From the NCBI GenBank assembly GCA_029565685.1, contig JAKQNR010000008.1:1-64000 (forward strand): 64,000 nucleotides of DNA, read 5' to 3'. A program made the translations under genes and the position numbers. This stretch comes from a bacterium. GTDB taxonomy: Bacteria > Zhuqueibacterota > Zhuqueibacteria > Residuimicrobiales > Residuimicrobiaceae. The notes below the pieces were generated by a model that worked only from the letters and a program-made list of their open reading frames with translations, searched no databases and was not told the DNA's origin. Positions 7,730 to 17,387 of the stretch are shown piece after piece (position 1 is the stretch's first letter; the number at the start of each line of letters is the position of its first letter).

Positions 7730-10700
7730 CTATTTCAGCATCACCATCTTGCCGCGCAACACCTGCGAACCGGCATGCAAATGATAGACATAGACTCCAC
7801 TGGCCGCCGAACGGCCGTTCCACTCTATGGTATGCACACCGGCGGACAGCTTGCCGTTCTCCAGCCGGGCCACCTGTCTGCCGCTCAGATCGTACACCAC
7901 CAAAGTCACTTCCAACGCCTTCGGCAGACTGAAACAAATCTGCGTCGACGGGTTGAACGGGTTCGGATAGTTGCCGAACAACACCACCGACTCGGGCAGC
8001 GCGGCGCCATCAGAGGATTCCACGCCGGTTGGAACCAGCATGGACAGCACCAGATCCACCTGCTGAGCGCTGTTGCCGAGGTTGATCCTTTCGGCCAGCT
8101 CGTTGCTGCCCACATTGCCGTTATAGGTGGCGGCAAATCCCATCTTGACCGCCTGCAGAGTATAGTTGCCCGCGTTCATGCCGGCCAACTGATAGCTGCC
8201 GTCCGCAGTGCTGTTGGTGAAGCCGACCGCCTTGCCGTTCTCATCGAGCAGATACACCGTAGCATCCGGAATCGCATTGCCATTTTTGTCGGTGATGCGG
8301 CCGTAGACCATGGCGCCGTTGTAGCTGCGGCTGTCCAGGGCGGCTTCTTTGAGGAACAGATACATTATAGGCGATAATTTAAAATTGACATCCATTCGAG
8401 GCTCTGTCTCCGTTACCGAAACCAGCGTCGCTTCACTTGGATCAAAGACGTCGTCAAAATACTCTGTCATGTAATAGGCGGAAAAACTTTTCACATAGTA
8501 ATCGCCGGCCGGCAATCCGGTCAACTGGTAGGTTCCGTCCGGACCGGTCACCGCGGTGTAGAACATCTCCGATTGCGGCCACTGTAAAATCGTCAGGGCT
8601 GGTTTGGCGATCACCACCGCGCCTTCGATGGGATGAGCCGAGACCGTTTGAAACCCGGCGGCGTTTCTACCCGGCGAGACGGCATTGCCGGCGTCATCCA
8701 CGGGCTGAATGCCGTAATCCTGCTCCACCAGGCCGCTGATAACTCCGCCGCCGTCGTGGCGCAATTTCATGCTGAAATTCGCTTCGGTTTTCACCCCGCC
8801 GATCACCTGAACCGGCGTCGCCTCTTCCACCACCCAGCCGTTCTGGTAATAAGCGAACCCACCGTTGCAGTAGGCGGAAAGAATATAGGAACCCTCCCGC
8901 AAGGATTCAAAGGCAAAGAATCCATTCTCATCCGTGAAGGCGTAAAACGGATAATACCAAAAAGGCCGCATCATTTTGTTGAATTCCATCTTTTCGATTT
9001 TGATTTCGATGTACGCTCTCGGGATGGGCAAGCCGGTGGCTGCATCGGTCACAGTGCCGACAATCGCGCCGTATGCCGGTTTAACCGTGAGCTCAAAGTC
9101 CACCTTTCCCCGTTTCTCGCCATCGGCCAGCGGCAACTTGTCGGCCAGGTCGGCACTGTCCTTGTGGTCCCACCACTGCCGGCCAAAGTTCTGGTTCTCC
9201 CAGTAGCTGGCATAGACCAGGTAGTCGCCGGCGGTCAATTGATCGACCTGATAATATCCGTTCGAATCGGTGCTGGCATAGACAAACGATTGGTTGGCCG
9301 CCTCGTCGTTCGATATGGGCGTCACCTGAACGTTGGCCCAGGTGAGCGGCCTGCCTTGGCTGTCAAGCACATAACCATGGATGGAGGAACGGCCGATGGT
9401 GATGGGCAGATTAAAATCAATGGCGTCGAGGCAATCGTTTTCATTCACCTGAATGATCTGCGCCTGCTCCACGTTCTCGCCATCCGGCCACCAGCGATAG
9501 GCGCTCTGCCAGCCGCTCTGCGCCCAGCAGGAGAGCTGATAAGAGCCGACCGGAACCCGTTCAAAATAATATTTGCCCTCCCGGTCCGTTCTGGCGGACA
9601 TGCCGAAATAGGGACCTGAGAAGGCCGGATCGTAGAGGCTCTGCAGATAAACCCACGCGCCTTCGAAAGGCTGGCCGCCGCGATCCAGCACCCGGCCGCT
9701 GACAGAACCGGCGCCGGATTGAATCCGCATGCGAATATCGATATGCTCGATCTGTTCATCCGCGTACACGGTTACGATCTGCGCCTGACCCGGATCCTGG
9801 CCTTCAGGATGATAGGCGTAGTTGGAATACCACGCGTCGTAAAAAATTGCACTGACGACATAGGCGCCCGGCGCCAGTCCCTGAATTTGATACAAGCCGT
9901 CGCTGTCGGTCTTGGCGGAATTCTGTTCGTAGAATTCGGGTTTGTCGGGATTGGCGCTGTCCGCACGCGGGATCATGGCCTGTACATGGGCGCCAACCAC
10001 GGGACGATCGTTTTGATCCACCACCCGTCCGGAGAGGGATGCGCCCATGGACAAGGCGATGTCCGTCAACACACTTTCTCCCGGTTCAGTCACAGGCACC
10101 AGCGTGGCCGCGGCGGCATCATAAACATTGTCGTAGAATTCGCCGAGAAACCGCTCGGACACAATCTGGACCAAATAAGACCCGGCTTTCAGTCCATCGA
10201 TGAGAAAACGCCCGTCCAGGTCGGTTTCAGCCTTGCCAAAGTTAAAAGGCTCGTCCGAGGCGTGCACATAGACGATGGCATGAAAGATAGGATGGCCAGA
10301 ATCATCCACCACCCGACCGGAGATCCGCCCGGTTCCGGGGCTCAGCTTTTCCATAGTGAAATCGATGTGATCGGTGATCTGGCCTTCCAGCACCGGCACC
10401 AGACGCGCTCGGGAAAAATCACTGACATCCGGATAATACTTGTTCACATACCCTTCCGCCCAGATGTTCACATAATAGTTGCCTGCGGCCAGGCTGTCGA
10501 TCTGATAGGAAAACGTAGAGTCCACGACGGCAAAGCCCTTGTAATTGTACCCCTCTCTGGGCATGGAATCCGTCCAGGCGTTTACATAGACAAGGCCCAC
10601 ATCCGCAGAGTCCAAGCCATGCACCACACCGCGGATGCCGCCCAGAGCGGTTACGATCAATGTTTGCGTTGGCCTTGCAGCGGAAACGCTCGATTGCAGG

Positions 10701-10822
10701 GCTTCGATTCTGGCCGCCAGAGAGGGATCCATCGGTTTGAGATCCGCGGCAAACACACCGGCGGTCAACAGCAGGACCAACGACAGCGCGCAGGACGACA
10801 CGACCATTTTGGGGGAAAACAT
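7730..10822 (-). CDS. Secreted protein with eight carboxypeptidase-regulatory-like repeats and FCB-type sorting module
   Basis: 1030 residues from ATG 10822 (AGGAG six bases upstream; ATG 10843 is less good). A signal peptide ends near AGVFAAD. Eight tandem prealbumin-like domains follow, each opening with a G-x-V-x-D or GRV-D strand (SGRVVD, SGRVLD, HGYVLD, VGTVTD, YGRITD) and containing a TD-x-DGxYxxxGLxAGxY core. The C-terminal 85 residues have YPNPFNPST, VVYDLSGRQVARL and SGVYVYHL, the FlgD/T9SS-type module that may direct export or anchoring. Likely a cell-surface or extracellular stalk. It is last in the operon from 17833, 17 bases after the DUF3160 gene. Confidence 0.85.
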   Translation of the reverse strand: MFSPKMVVSSCALSLVLLLTAGVFAADLKPMDPSLAARIEALQSSVSAARPTQTLIVTALGGIRGVVHGLDSADVGLVYVNAWTDSMPREGYNYKGFAVVDSTFSYQIDSLAAGNYYVNIWAEGYVNKYYPDVSDFSRARLVPVLEGQITDHIDFTMEKLSPGTGRISGRVVDDSGHPIFHAIVYVHASDEPFNFGKAETDLDGRFLIDGLKAGSYLVQIVSERFLGEFYDNVYDAAAATLVPVTEPGESVLTDIALSMGASLSGRVVDQNDRPVVGAHVQAMIPRADSANPDKPEFYEQNSAKTDSDGLYQIQGLAPGAYVVSAIFYDAWYSNYAYHPEGQDPGQAQIVTVYADEQIEHIDIRMRIQSGAGSVSGRVLDRGGQPFEGAWVYLQSLYDPAFSGPYFGMSARTDREGKYYFERVPVGSYQLSCWAQSGWQSAYRWWPDGENVEQAQIIQVNENDCLDAIDFNLPITIGRSSIHGYVLDSQGRPLTWANVQVTPISNDEAANQSFVYASTDSNGYYQVDQLTAGDYLVYASYWENQNFGRQWWDHKDSADLADKLPLADGEKRGKVDFELTVKPAYGAIVGTVTDAATGLPIPRAYIEIKIEKMEFNKMMRPFWYYPFYAFTDENGFFAFESLREGSYILSAYCNGGFAYYQNGWVVEEATPVQVIGGVKTEANFSMKLRHDGGGVISGLVEQDYGIQPVDDAGNAVSPGRNAAGFQTVSAHPIEGAVVIAKPALTILQWPQSEMFYTAVTGPDGTYQLTGLPAGDYYVKSFSAYYMTEYFDDVFDPSEATLVSVTETEPRMDVNFKLSPIMYLFLKEAALDSRSYNGAMVYGRITDKNGNAIPDATVYLLDENGKAVGFTNSTADGSYQLAGMNAGNYTLQAVKMGFAATYNGNVGSNELAERINLGNSAQQVDLVLSMLVPTGVESSDGAALPESVVLFGNYPNPFNPSTQICFSLPKALEVTLVVYDLSGRQVARLENGKLSAGVHTIEWNGRSAASGVYVYHLHAGSQVLRGKMVMLK

Positions 10823-10839
10823 CGTATTCTCCTTTCGGT

Positions 10840-13602
10840 TCATTTGATCAACGATAAAGCTCTGATTTTTTCAAATTGATTGCCGCTTAAACGGAGAAAA
10901 TAGACGCCGCTGCTCAGCGGCAGAGAGGCGGCGTCGGCGGCATGCCATTGAATTCGATGCCGACCGGCGGTCTGCCGGCCGCTGAACAGGGTTATTACTT
11001 TCTCGCCCCTTACATTGTAAATTTCCAGTGTTACATTCTGATCGCTCGGCAATTCGTAAGTAAAAACGGTAGTGTTGTTAAACGGATTCGGCCAATTGCA
11101 ATAGAGCTCGAATCGATCAGCCGAGATCGATTTATCCCGCACACTGGTCGCGCTGGTGACGGTAAATTGGCTGCGATACACCAATGGGCCGCCTGAAACC
11201 GGCAGGCTGATCACCAGACGATACGCTCCCAACGACAGGTGATCGGTCGGATACACGGCGCGGAACATACAGATCGCACTGTATGGAACCCGAGTGACGT
11301 TGTCAACCGTCCACTGCATTTGATCGTTTTCAATGCGGACGATCGGGAGGTCGGTGGGCCATTCCACATGGGCTTGAATGCAGACCCGCAGGGAATCGCC
11401 CTGGCTGATCGTCTGGCTGCTGGTGTCGAAAACAGCCTGAACCCACTCTGTCGCCGGTCTGTTCCATGAATAAAAAGTCGGCATGGGATTGTGCGCCGGC
11501 AGGTCTGCGATAAAGCTCGAACTCCAGGCGACAGGCTGAGGCGGTGCGGTTGATGTCAGCTGTTCCCTCCATTTCTCATCGGTCAGACGATCGGTCATGG
11601 GCTGGGTGAATTCGTAATAGGAATAACCGGCGCCCCTGGTCAAAACCGGAACACCCTCGATGTTGCAGATCACATAAAGGGCGAAAGGATAACCCACCCC
11701 CTCCTCCAGAACGGCGCCGAAATCCAGGTCGGTGTGCACGTCGGCGACCACCGGCATGGGCTCCAGCCCCGACTGCTCCGCACCATAGGCCGGGCCGGCC
11801 GTGCCGTCCCGGTCAAAAGTGACGATGCGGAACAGCACTTTGCCGAACTCGAAAATCAAAGAATACTCTTGCCCGCTCAGCGGTTTAGAGCTCAACTCCT
11901 TCTCCGCAATGGTTTTAAATCGCAGGGCGGTTTCAGTGCACAGGTTCAAGGTCTGTTTAAACTCATCGAACAACAAATTGCGCGTCGACAGACCCGTGGT
12001 TAAAAAATCGGCCAGCGCGGCGATACGGCCGAAGAAATGGGGATTGGGTTCCACATACCCCTGCACCATCAGAGCGGTCGGGTCCATTCCGGTTTTGCTG
12101 CCGCTCTGTTTGGCGTAAAGAATGGTGTCATGACGCAACTCGGCCCAGGACGCCAGGGCGGCATACAAATCCTTATCCACCCAGGCCGCGGTCTGCATGA
12201 AATGGGGATAGCCCTCTCCCTTAACCCACAGCAGCGGCATCAGAGTGTACAACCAGTTCCAGTAGAGGTTCTGCGCCCATGCGGCAGCCGGATAAGCGGC
12301 GAATTCTGTTTTTATTGAATCGATCGCTTTGAGATAAGAGGGATCATAACGGTCTTTATCCGGCAGCAGATCAAAGGCCCGCTCGCTGCCCAGCACCTGC
12401 ATCACATCCAGGCCCGTGGGCATGGTGCGCGTGGCTACGTATGGATACACCACATGGTCGAGTACATAGGAATCCGGAATAAAGCGTTGGCCCATAAAAC
12501 GGAATCCCTTTGCCGGCTGACCGGGATACTGAATGGCGGCCGCGGGCAAAACCTCTGTCTTTTGCAGAAACCCGGTCAACAGCGCTTCATCCAGAAAAAG
12601 GGCTGCGCTTTTGCCGGCGAAATCCGCGCCATAGACCTGCTCAATCAAAGGCAGATAAGTGAGAAGATTGATATCGTCGCTCTTGCCGACAAAGAACACC
12701 GTGGGCTGATAGATCTCATCCCAGGCCGTCAGGGCCGGTTGCCCGTCGATCCGCAGCCGTTGAAAGGCCTGCAGCAGCAGCAGAGCGCTGCGGGTGGCCT
12801 CACGGCTGAAGGGATCCTGCACGCTTTCACAGGAAAAGGTCATGCGGCCCAGCCACATCATGGAACGGAAATACCGGCTCAGAGCGGATGAGCGTGTGTA
12901 ATGGCCGCGGACGATATACTGGGTGTAATCCTCATCATAGTGAAACAGGGGCGATTGGACATAGCGAGAGGCGTCCTCGATCAGAGCCAGCTCTTCGAGA
13001 TAGGCGCCGCCGTTGATCGGTTCCACATAGCTGCTATCCAGCAGCCGTTTGGCCACGATGAGATAATTCAGATTGACGTTCAGCGCCGCGCGGATCACGC
13101 TTTCCTCGGATTCCTGATGCTGGTGAATGGTCTCCTGCAGCAGCCCGTCCAGCAGCCGATTGAGCCGGTCGATGAAGCGCTTTTCCTCACAGGTTTTCAA
13201 AATATAATCAAAACAGAGGTGAAAGGCGTGCAGCATGGCGTCGCTGGTGACGAAATTAGGGACGCCCTGCTCGCGGTTTTGACAATAGAGATCAAACATC
13301 TCATTGCAGCCGGTGGAGCTGCTCAAATGACGCGGACCGGTCGCCGGCGTAACGCAAAAATGGTTCTTTTTCAGCAAGGCAAGAGCCTCTTCCGACAGGT
13401 CAAACCGTTGCAGATTGCTCAGCTTTTCCAGATTCGCACCCGGATCGCACGCCGGGGCATCGGGCCGCACGGTCGCCAGCTGCGGTTGATAGACGCCGAA
13501 TTCCGTGACCACCGGTTCCTCGATCTCCGCCAAACGGTGCTGACCGACGGTTACGGCCGACAGCAGGGCGAGGAAGGAAAAAATCACCAACCGCTTTTTC
13601 AT
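10840..13602 (-). CDS. Exported DUF3160 protein with FCB-type C-terminal module
   Basis: 920 residues from ATG 13602 (GGAGG seven bases upstream; the longer frame to 13710 is not needed). Signal peptide FSFLALLSAVTVGQ. The body matches the DUF3160 pattern: FDLSEEALALLKKNHFCV, FDLYCQNREQGVPNFVTSDAMLHAFHLCFDYILK, and later WAELRHDTILYAKQS and YVEPNPHFFGR. The C terminus has CNWPNPFNNTTVFTYELP and SSGVYFLRLSG, a sorting-type module. The DUF3160 function is unknown. It sits between a serpin and the eight-repeat surface protein in one transcript, which suggests a shared extracytoplasmic task. Confidence 0.85.
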   Translation of the reverse strand: MKKRLVIFSFLALLSAVTVGQHRLAEIEEPVVTEFGVYQPQLATVRPDAPACDPGANLEKLSNLQRFDLSEEALALLKKNHFCVTPATGPRHLSSSTGCNEMFDLYCQNREQGVPNFVTSDAMLHAFHLCFDYILKTCEEKRFIDRLNRLLDGLLQETIHQHQESEESVIRAALNVNLNYLIVAKRLLDSSYVEPINGGAYLEELALIEDASRYVQSPLFHYDEDYTQYIVRGHYTRSSALSRYFRSMMWLGRMTFSCESVQDPFSREATRSALLLLQAFQRLRIDGQPALTAWDEIYQPTVFFVGKSDDINLLTYLPLIEQVYGADFAGKSAALFLDEALLTGFLQKTEVLPAAAIQYPGQPAKGFRFMGQRFIPDSYVLDHVVYPYVATRTMPTGLDVMQVLGSERAFDLLPDKDRYDPSYLKAIDSIKTEFAAYPAAAWAQNLYWNWLYTLMPLLWVKGEGYPHFMQTAAWVDKDLYAALASWAELRHDTILYAKQSGSKTGMDPTALMVQGYVEPNPHFFGRIAALADFLTTGLSTRNLLFDEFKQTLNLCTETALRFKTIAEKELSSKPLSGQEYSLIFEFGKVLFRIVTFDRDGTAGPAYGAEQSGLEPMPVVADVHTDLDFGAVLEEGVGYPFALYVICNIEGVPVLTRGAGYSYYEFTQPMTDRLTDEKWREQLTSTAPPQPVAWSSSFIADLPAHNPMPTFYSWNRPATEWVQAVFDTSSQTISQGDSLRVCIQAHVEWPTDLPIVRIENDQMQWTVDNVTRVPYSAICMFRAVYPTDHLSLGAYRLVISLPVSGGPLVYRSQFTVTSATSVRDKSISADRFELYCNWPNPFNNTTVFTYELPSDQNVTLEIYNVRGEKVITLFSGRQTAGRHRIQWHAADAASLPLSSGVYFLRLSGNQFEKIRALSLIK

Positions 13603-13657
13603 CGTTCGCCTCCGAAAAACAGCCTTAAAATAAAAGCCTTGCAAACGCCGGATCGGT

Positions 13658-14911
13658 TCAATTCTTCGGCTCCATGATCTTGCCGATGAACAATATGGAA
13701 TCCGTCGCATGATCGCGGATCATCAGCACATAGGGCCGGTCGAGGCGCAGGTAAAACCGGTCGGAGCCGGCGCCGGTCGAGGTGCGCTCGAAAAGGATGG
13801 CGGTGACGGCTGCCGCTTCCGTTCCCTCTTCATCGATCTGCAGAAAAGTTTTCTGTTTGACCAGCGAGATGAACAGCCGGTCCGTGGCGCTGATGCCGGA
13901 GAAATCCGCCCGACCCGGATCAAAAGCAGACGGCATGCCCAATGCCTTCAGAATGTCGTTCAAAGTGACATCATATTCCACTTTAAGTTTGGGCATTTCC
14001 ACCGTGCCCTCACGCGGGGTGAACTGCTCTTTCCAGATCGCCCATTGAGCCGCGGTGCAGCGTTGGACGAACTCATCGATGGCCATGCCCTGTTTGGGCA
14101 GCATCAGGGTCATGGAAAAGTGACCGTCGCCATAGGGCAGGTCCACCGCGGCCAGCTCGTCGGTCTGGAGATAGGAGAATTTTTCGGTCACCCGCATCAT
14201 TTTACAGCCCATGGCGCCGCCGCCGGCCAGATTAAAGACGTCATCCCGGGTGTTGGTCTTGTCGAACTCTATCGTCCAGGTCCCCTTGAAATACAGCGCG
14301 TTGAGGATCGCCAGAACCGTAGCCGGATCGAGCCGGTCGAGAATTTTGGGAATGCGGCCGTTGGTATGGAGGTCGCACCAGCTATTGATCACCTCCAGGG
14401 CGGATGGATCCTTAAAGTTCAGGGCATCCACCTCGGCGTTGAAATAGCGCTGATTCACCTGAATAAAGGATGGCAGCACCGCCAGTGTGTAATCGTTCCA
14501 GATGGCGTTGGCGATTTTCAGCGTTACCTTGGGATCCAACGTCGTGAGCACGTCGTAGAGGGCTTTGCAGGACTCATTGAGATCGGCCTGGGTCAAACCG
14601 CCGTAGCCCAGCATGGTGCGGATCTCCTCTTCAGTGGCGGTGCGGGCGCCGTTGCAGGCCATGGCCAGCGCCATGGAAGCGCTGAGCGGAGAGAGAAAAA
14701 CAGTCTCCCCGGGATTTTGCTTTACCGTTTCCTGCAACAGGGTAAAGCTGAACTGGTTGCCGGAAGCCACCACTTGCTTGGCCGCTTTGGAAAGATGCAC
14801 CGGTGAAACAGTGCCGCCGGAACCGGGAGCATCGATGATGGAACCATCGCCCGTGCAGCCCAGTCCCAGACAAACGACGACGGATAATAGAAAATAAACG
14901 GATCGTCTCAT
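13658..14911 (-). CDS. Lipoprotein serpin (serine/cysteine protease inhibitor) A
   Basis: 417 residues, normal serpin length, with a lipoprotein signal (VVVCLGLGC) that would tether it to a membrane. Serpin marks: NPGETVFLSPLSASMALAMACNGA near residue 65, NALYFKGTWTIEFDKTNT, and the inhibitory hinge DEEGTEAAAVTA. The reactive loop reads ILFERTSTGAG, so by hinge counting P1 is Thr or the adjacent Arg. The C terminus has DRPYVLMIRDHATDSILFIGKIMEP. Ala-rich hinge residues indicate a true inhibitor. The paralogue at 15238-16485 lies upstream in the same orientation. Confidence 0.95.
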   Translation of the reverse strand: MRRSVYFLLSVVVCLGLGCTGDGSIIDAPGSGGTVSPVHLSKAAKQVVASGNQFSFTLLQETVKQNPGETVFLSPLSASMALAMACNGARTATEEEIRTMLGYGGLTQADLNESCKALYDVLTTLDPKVTLKIANAIWNDYTLAVLPSFIQVNQRYFNAEVDALNFKDPSALEVINSWCDLHTNGRIPKILDRLDPATVLAILNALYFKGTWTIEFDKTNTRDDVFNLAGGGAMGCKMMRVTEKFSYLQTDELAAVDLPYGDGHFSMTLMLPKQGMAIDEFVQRCTAAQWAIWKEQFTPREGTVEMPKLKVEYDVTLNDILKALGMPSAFDPGRADFSGISATDRLFISLVKQKTFLQIDEEGTEAAAVTAILFERTSTGAGSDRFYLRLDRPYVLMIRDHATDSILFIGKIMEPKN

Positions 14912-15237
14912 CTCTTACCTCGCTGTTGAAAATGATCGTTACTTGTACAACTATATCGATGTCTGATGAATCGGCAATAATATATCAGTAAAAATTTGTC
15001 AATTTTATGTTTAGCCTAAATTTTTAATAACCACGAAGTGCACGAGAACACGAAGAAAAACAACCTTACAATTCTTTTAAATATATTAATTTAATGAGGC
15101 CTCTCTTTTCGTGCGCTTCGCGCTCTTTGTGGTAAAAATGTTTTGTAGCCGAATAATTTAAAATATTATTTAACGCTCATTCTTGTGCTGTTTGTGAAGA
15201 ATGCGGATCAGCAGGCCGGCCTGCGATGGCCCGGCTG
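14912..15237. other. Spacer between the two serpin genes
   Basis: 326 bp without a gene. The 5' half (towards 14912) is AT-rich and the middle holds a long inverted repeat (15028-15135), listed separately. The repeat interrupts an otherwise tightly packed operon, so it may alter expression of the three downstream genes. Confidence 0.6.
15028..15135. repeat. MITE-like inverted repeat between the serpin genes
   Basis: The left arm (15028-15057) reads AACCACGAAGTGCACGAGAAC..., the right arm (15103-15135) reads TTTTCGTGCGCTTCGCGCTCTTTGTGG, its near reverse complement. The centre is AT-rich. This ACCACGAAG...CTTTGTGGT type of element is found scattered in many bacterial genomes and looks non-autonomous: it carries no gene. 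Confidence 0.7.
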
Positions 15238-16485
15238 TCATTGCTTCGGCTCCATGATCTTGCCGATAAACAGAATGGTATCCGCCGCATGATCGCGAAT
15301 CATCAACAGGAACGGCCGGTCCGCCTGCAGCAGAAATCCGCTTGCCGGCCCTGTCGACTTGTATCCCAGGGTGACGGCCGTGACCGCGGCGGCCTCTGTA
15401 CCCTCTTCATCAACCTGCAGGAACGTCTTTTGCTTGACCAGCGTGATGTACAACGGCAGGTCTTTGTTGATGGCGGAAAAATCGGCCAGGCCCGAATTAA
15501 AAGCGATTGCCATGCCGAGGCGGGAGAGAATATCGTTCAACACAACTTCATATTCCAGCTTTAGCCTGGGCATCATCACCGTACCGTTGCTCAAATGCAG
15601 CCGGCTTTTCCACTGCGCCCACTGTTCCGCGCTCAGGCGAGCCGCCAGCTCGTCCACGGTCAGGCTGGATCCCGGCACCAGCAGAGTCATGGAATAAAGT
15701 CCGCCGCCGTAAGGCAAATCGACGCCTTGCACGTCATCGGCAGAGAAATAGTCGAACGAGCCGGTCACAGACATCATTTTGCAGGTGACCGGACTGCCGG
15801 CCTGCAGGGTGAACAACCTGTCTCGGGTCTGCGATTTATCAAACTCGTAGGTCCAGGCGCCCTTGAAATAGAGCGCGTTGAGCAGCGCCATCAAGTCGTC
15901 CGCTTGCAGTTGATCGAGGATTTTGGTTATGCGGCCGTTGGTATTGCGATCACACCAGTCGTTGATAAGGTCGACGGCAGCCGGATTCCTGAAATCCGCG
16001 GGGCAGACCTCGGCGTTGAAATAGGTCTGGTTCCGTTCAATGAACTCCGGCAACACGGAGAACGTGTTGTGATGCCAGACCGAGTTGGCAATTTTTGCCG
16101 TCACCCTGCGGTCCAGGCCGGTCAAAAGATCATAAAGTCTTTTATAGGATTCGTTGATCTCCGTTCGGCTCAGACCCGCGAATCCCAGCGTGGCGGCCAT
16201 GTCGGTTTCAGTTTTTCCGGCCGCCCCATTGTAGGCCATGGCCAGGGCCATGGAGGCGCTGAACGGAGAGATGAAAACAGTTGTTGCCCCCTGATCCCGG
16301 CTGACTTCTTGAAACAACTTGAAACTGAATTGGTTGGCCGATGCCGCTACGGCTTGAGTGGTTGCGGGAATCGCCGGCAGTGAAATATACCGGCTTTTCC
16401 TCTCCAGCGGTCCAAAGGGCGAGGAATCCCCAGAGCAACCGCACAAGGCCAGCAGAACCGGCAACAAGCCCCAAAAGGATTTCAT
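15238..16485 (-). CDS. Lipoprotein serpin B
   Basis: 415 residues with a lipoprotein signal (PVLLALCGC). It shares domain order and much sequence with serpin A: TTVFISPFSASMALAMAYNGA, NALYFKGAWTYEFDKSQT, hinge DEEGTEAAAVTA, end DRPFLLMIRDHAADTILFIGKIMEP. The reactive loop VTLGYKSTGPAS gives Lys-Ser at P1-P1' by standard hinge counting, which predicts inhibition of trypsin-like proteases. The two serpins therefore have the same scaffold but different bait loops. GGAG lies eight bases before ATG 16485. It follows the BsuPI-like lipoprotein by 17 bases. Confidence 0.95.
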   Translation of the reverse strand: MKSFWGLLPVLLALCGCSGDSSPFGPLERKSRYISLPAIPATTQAVAASANQFSFKLFQEVSRDQGATTVFISPFSASMALAMAYNGAAGKTETDMAATLGFAGLSRTEINESYKRLYDLLTGLDRRVTAKIANSVWHHNTFSVLPEFIERNQTYFNAEVCPADFRNPAAVDLINDWCDRNTNGRITKILDQLQADDLMALLNALYFKGAWTYEFDKSQTRDRLFTLQAGSPVTCKMMSVTGSFDYFSADDVQGVDLPYGGGLYSMTLLVPGSSLTVDELAARLSAEQWAQWKSRLHLSNGTVMMPRLKLEYEVVLNDILSRLGMAIAFNSGLADFSAINKDLPLYITLVKQKTFLQVDEEGTEAAAVTAVTLGYKSTGPASGFLLQADRPFLLMIRDHAADTILFIGKIMEPKQ

Positions 16486-16502
16486 GGCTGAGCTCCGAAT
16501 AA

Positions 16503-17387
16503 TTATTCAACCGTCACACGAAGCGGCGCGGTAATGCCGCCGGGAACAGAGAGCAGCTCGGCACAGATCATCATCGGCCCGGACAAACGGTTTCCTGATG
16601 CATCGCGGCCATCCCAGGGCAGCGCATAGCGGAGCGTCTCGCCCGGCCTGATCCATCCTGTCGCCGCCGGCGGCAGAGTCTCCCTGGATGCGCCCAGCAA
16701 CGAGACGACGCTGGACGGCGCCAGACTCTTTGACTCTTCGAAATCAACGGGCTGAACAAAGAACCGGTAGATGCCGTTGCCATGGAAGGAAAGAGGGATC
16801 GACGCGGGGCCCCGGTTGCTGACCGCCAATTGTAATACCGCCGGTCGGCCGCTTACGATCGACGTGCGATTCGATTCCAGAGCAAATTCCAAACCGTCGT
16901 CGATCACCCGTTTCGCCGCGTAATCGAGCAGGGACAGCAGCTGCGCCACCGAGGCGTTGCCCACAAGGTCGTTGGTGCGCACTTTGTTGGAATCCTGACC
17001 GCTGTTAAAGGCGATCTCGTAAACGGCGGCGGAAGAATTGGCGCGATCGATCAGCTGTTCCGGCAGCTGCAAAAAATTTTGTTGTTGAAATTGCTCCCGC
17101 AGCGCTCTCAGCTCCTGAGCGGAAAACCGGGCTCTCTTTTCCTGATACCGGCTGTGGCCGCGCACTACCGCCAGGCCGTCTTCATGGATCTCCATCGCCT
17201 GCCAGGTGTGCACCGGATCCTGAGTGATGACCACCGTCACCATCGGCCGGTCGGCCGACGCCGCCGGCGTGATCAACGGTTCAACCGGTTCAAAGAGGTG
17301 CACCGTATCGCAGGCAAGGAGCAAGGACAAGAACAGCAAATCAACCTGCAACAGCCACTGAAATATTTTTTGTCTGTTTTTTTTCAT
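16503..17387 (-). CDS. Lipoprotein with C-terminal BsuPI-like proteinase-inhibitor domain
   Basis: 294 residues. Lipobox LLLAC near residue 25. The N-terminal part has MEIHEDGLAVVRGHSRYQEKRARFSAQELRALREQF, a small domain like that of the lipoprotein at 6412-6903. From about residue 170 an Ig-like domain appears: VLQLAVSNRGPASIPLSFHGNGIYRFFV..., then WIRPGETLRYALPWDGRDASGNRLSG, the pattern of BsuPI-type domains (GE-x-W-G-x-x-G). The family name covers an intracellular proteinase inhibitor of Bacillus, but many exported members have no proven inhibitor role. It overlaps the upstream gene in an ATGA and precedes two serpins. Confidence 0.68.
   Translation of the reverse strand: MKKNRQKIFQWLLQVDLLFLSLLLACDTVHLFEPVEPLITPAASADRPMVTVVITQDPVHTWQAMEIHEDGLAVVRGHSRYQEKRARFSAQELRALREQFQQQNFLQLPEQLIDRANSSAAVYEIAFNSGQDSNKVRTNDLVGNASVAQLLSLLDYAAKRVIDDGLEFALESNRTSIVSGRPAVLQLAVSNRGPASIPLSFHGNGIYRFFVQPVDFEESKSLAPSSVVSLLGASRETLPPAATGWIRPGETLRYALPWDGRDASGNRLSGPMMICAELLSVPGGITAPLRVTVE

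Noticed and set aside
9719..10879. Long plus-strand frame antisense to the eight-repeat protein
   Set aside because: It lies opposite a gene with clear repeats, signal and sorting module; it has no recognisable domains.
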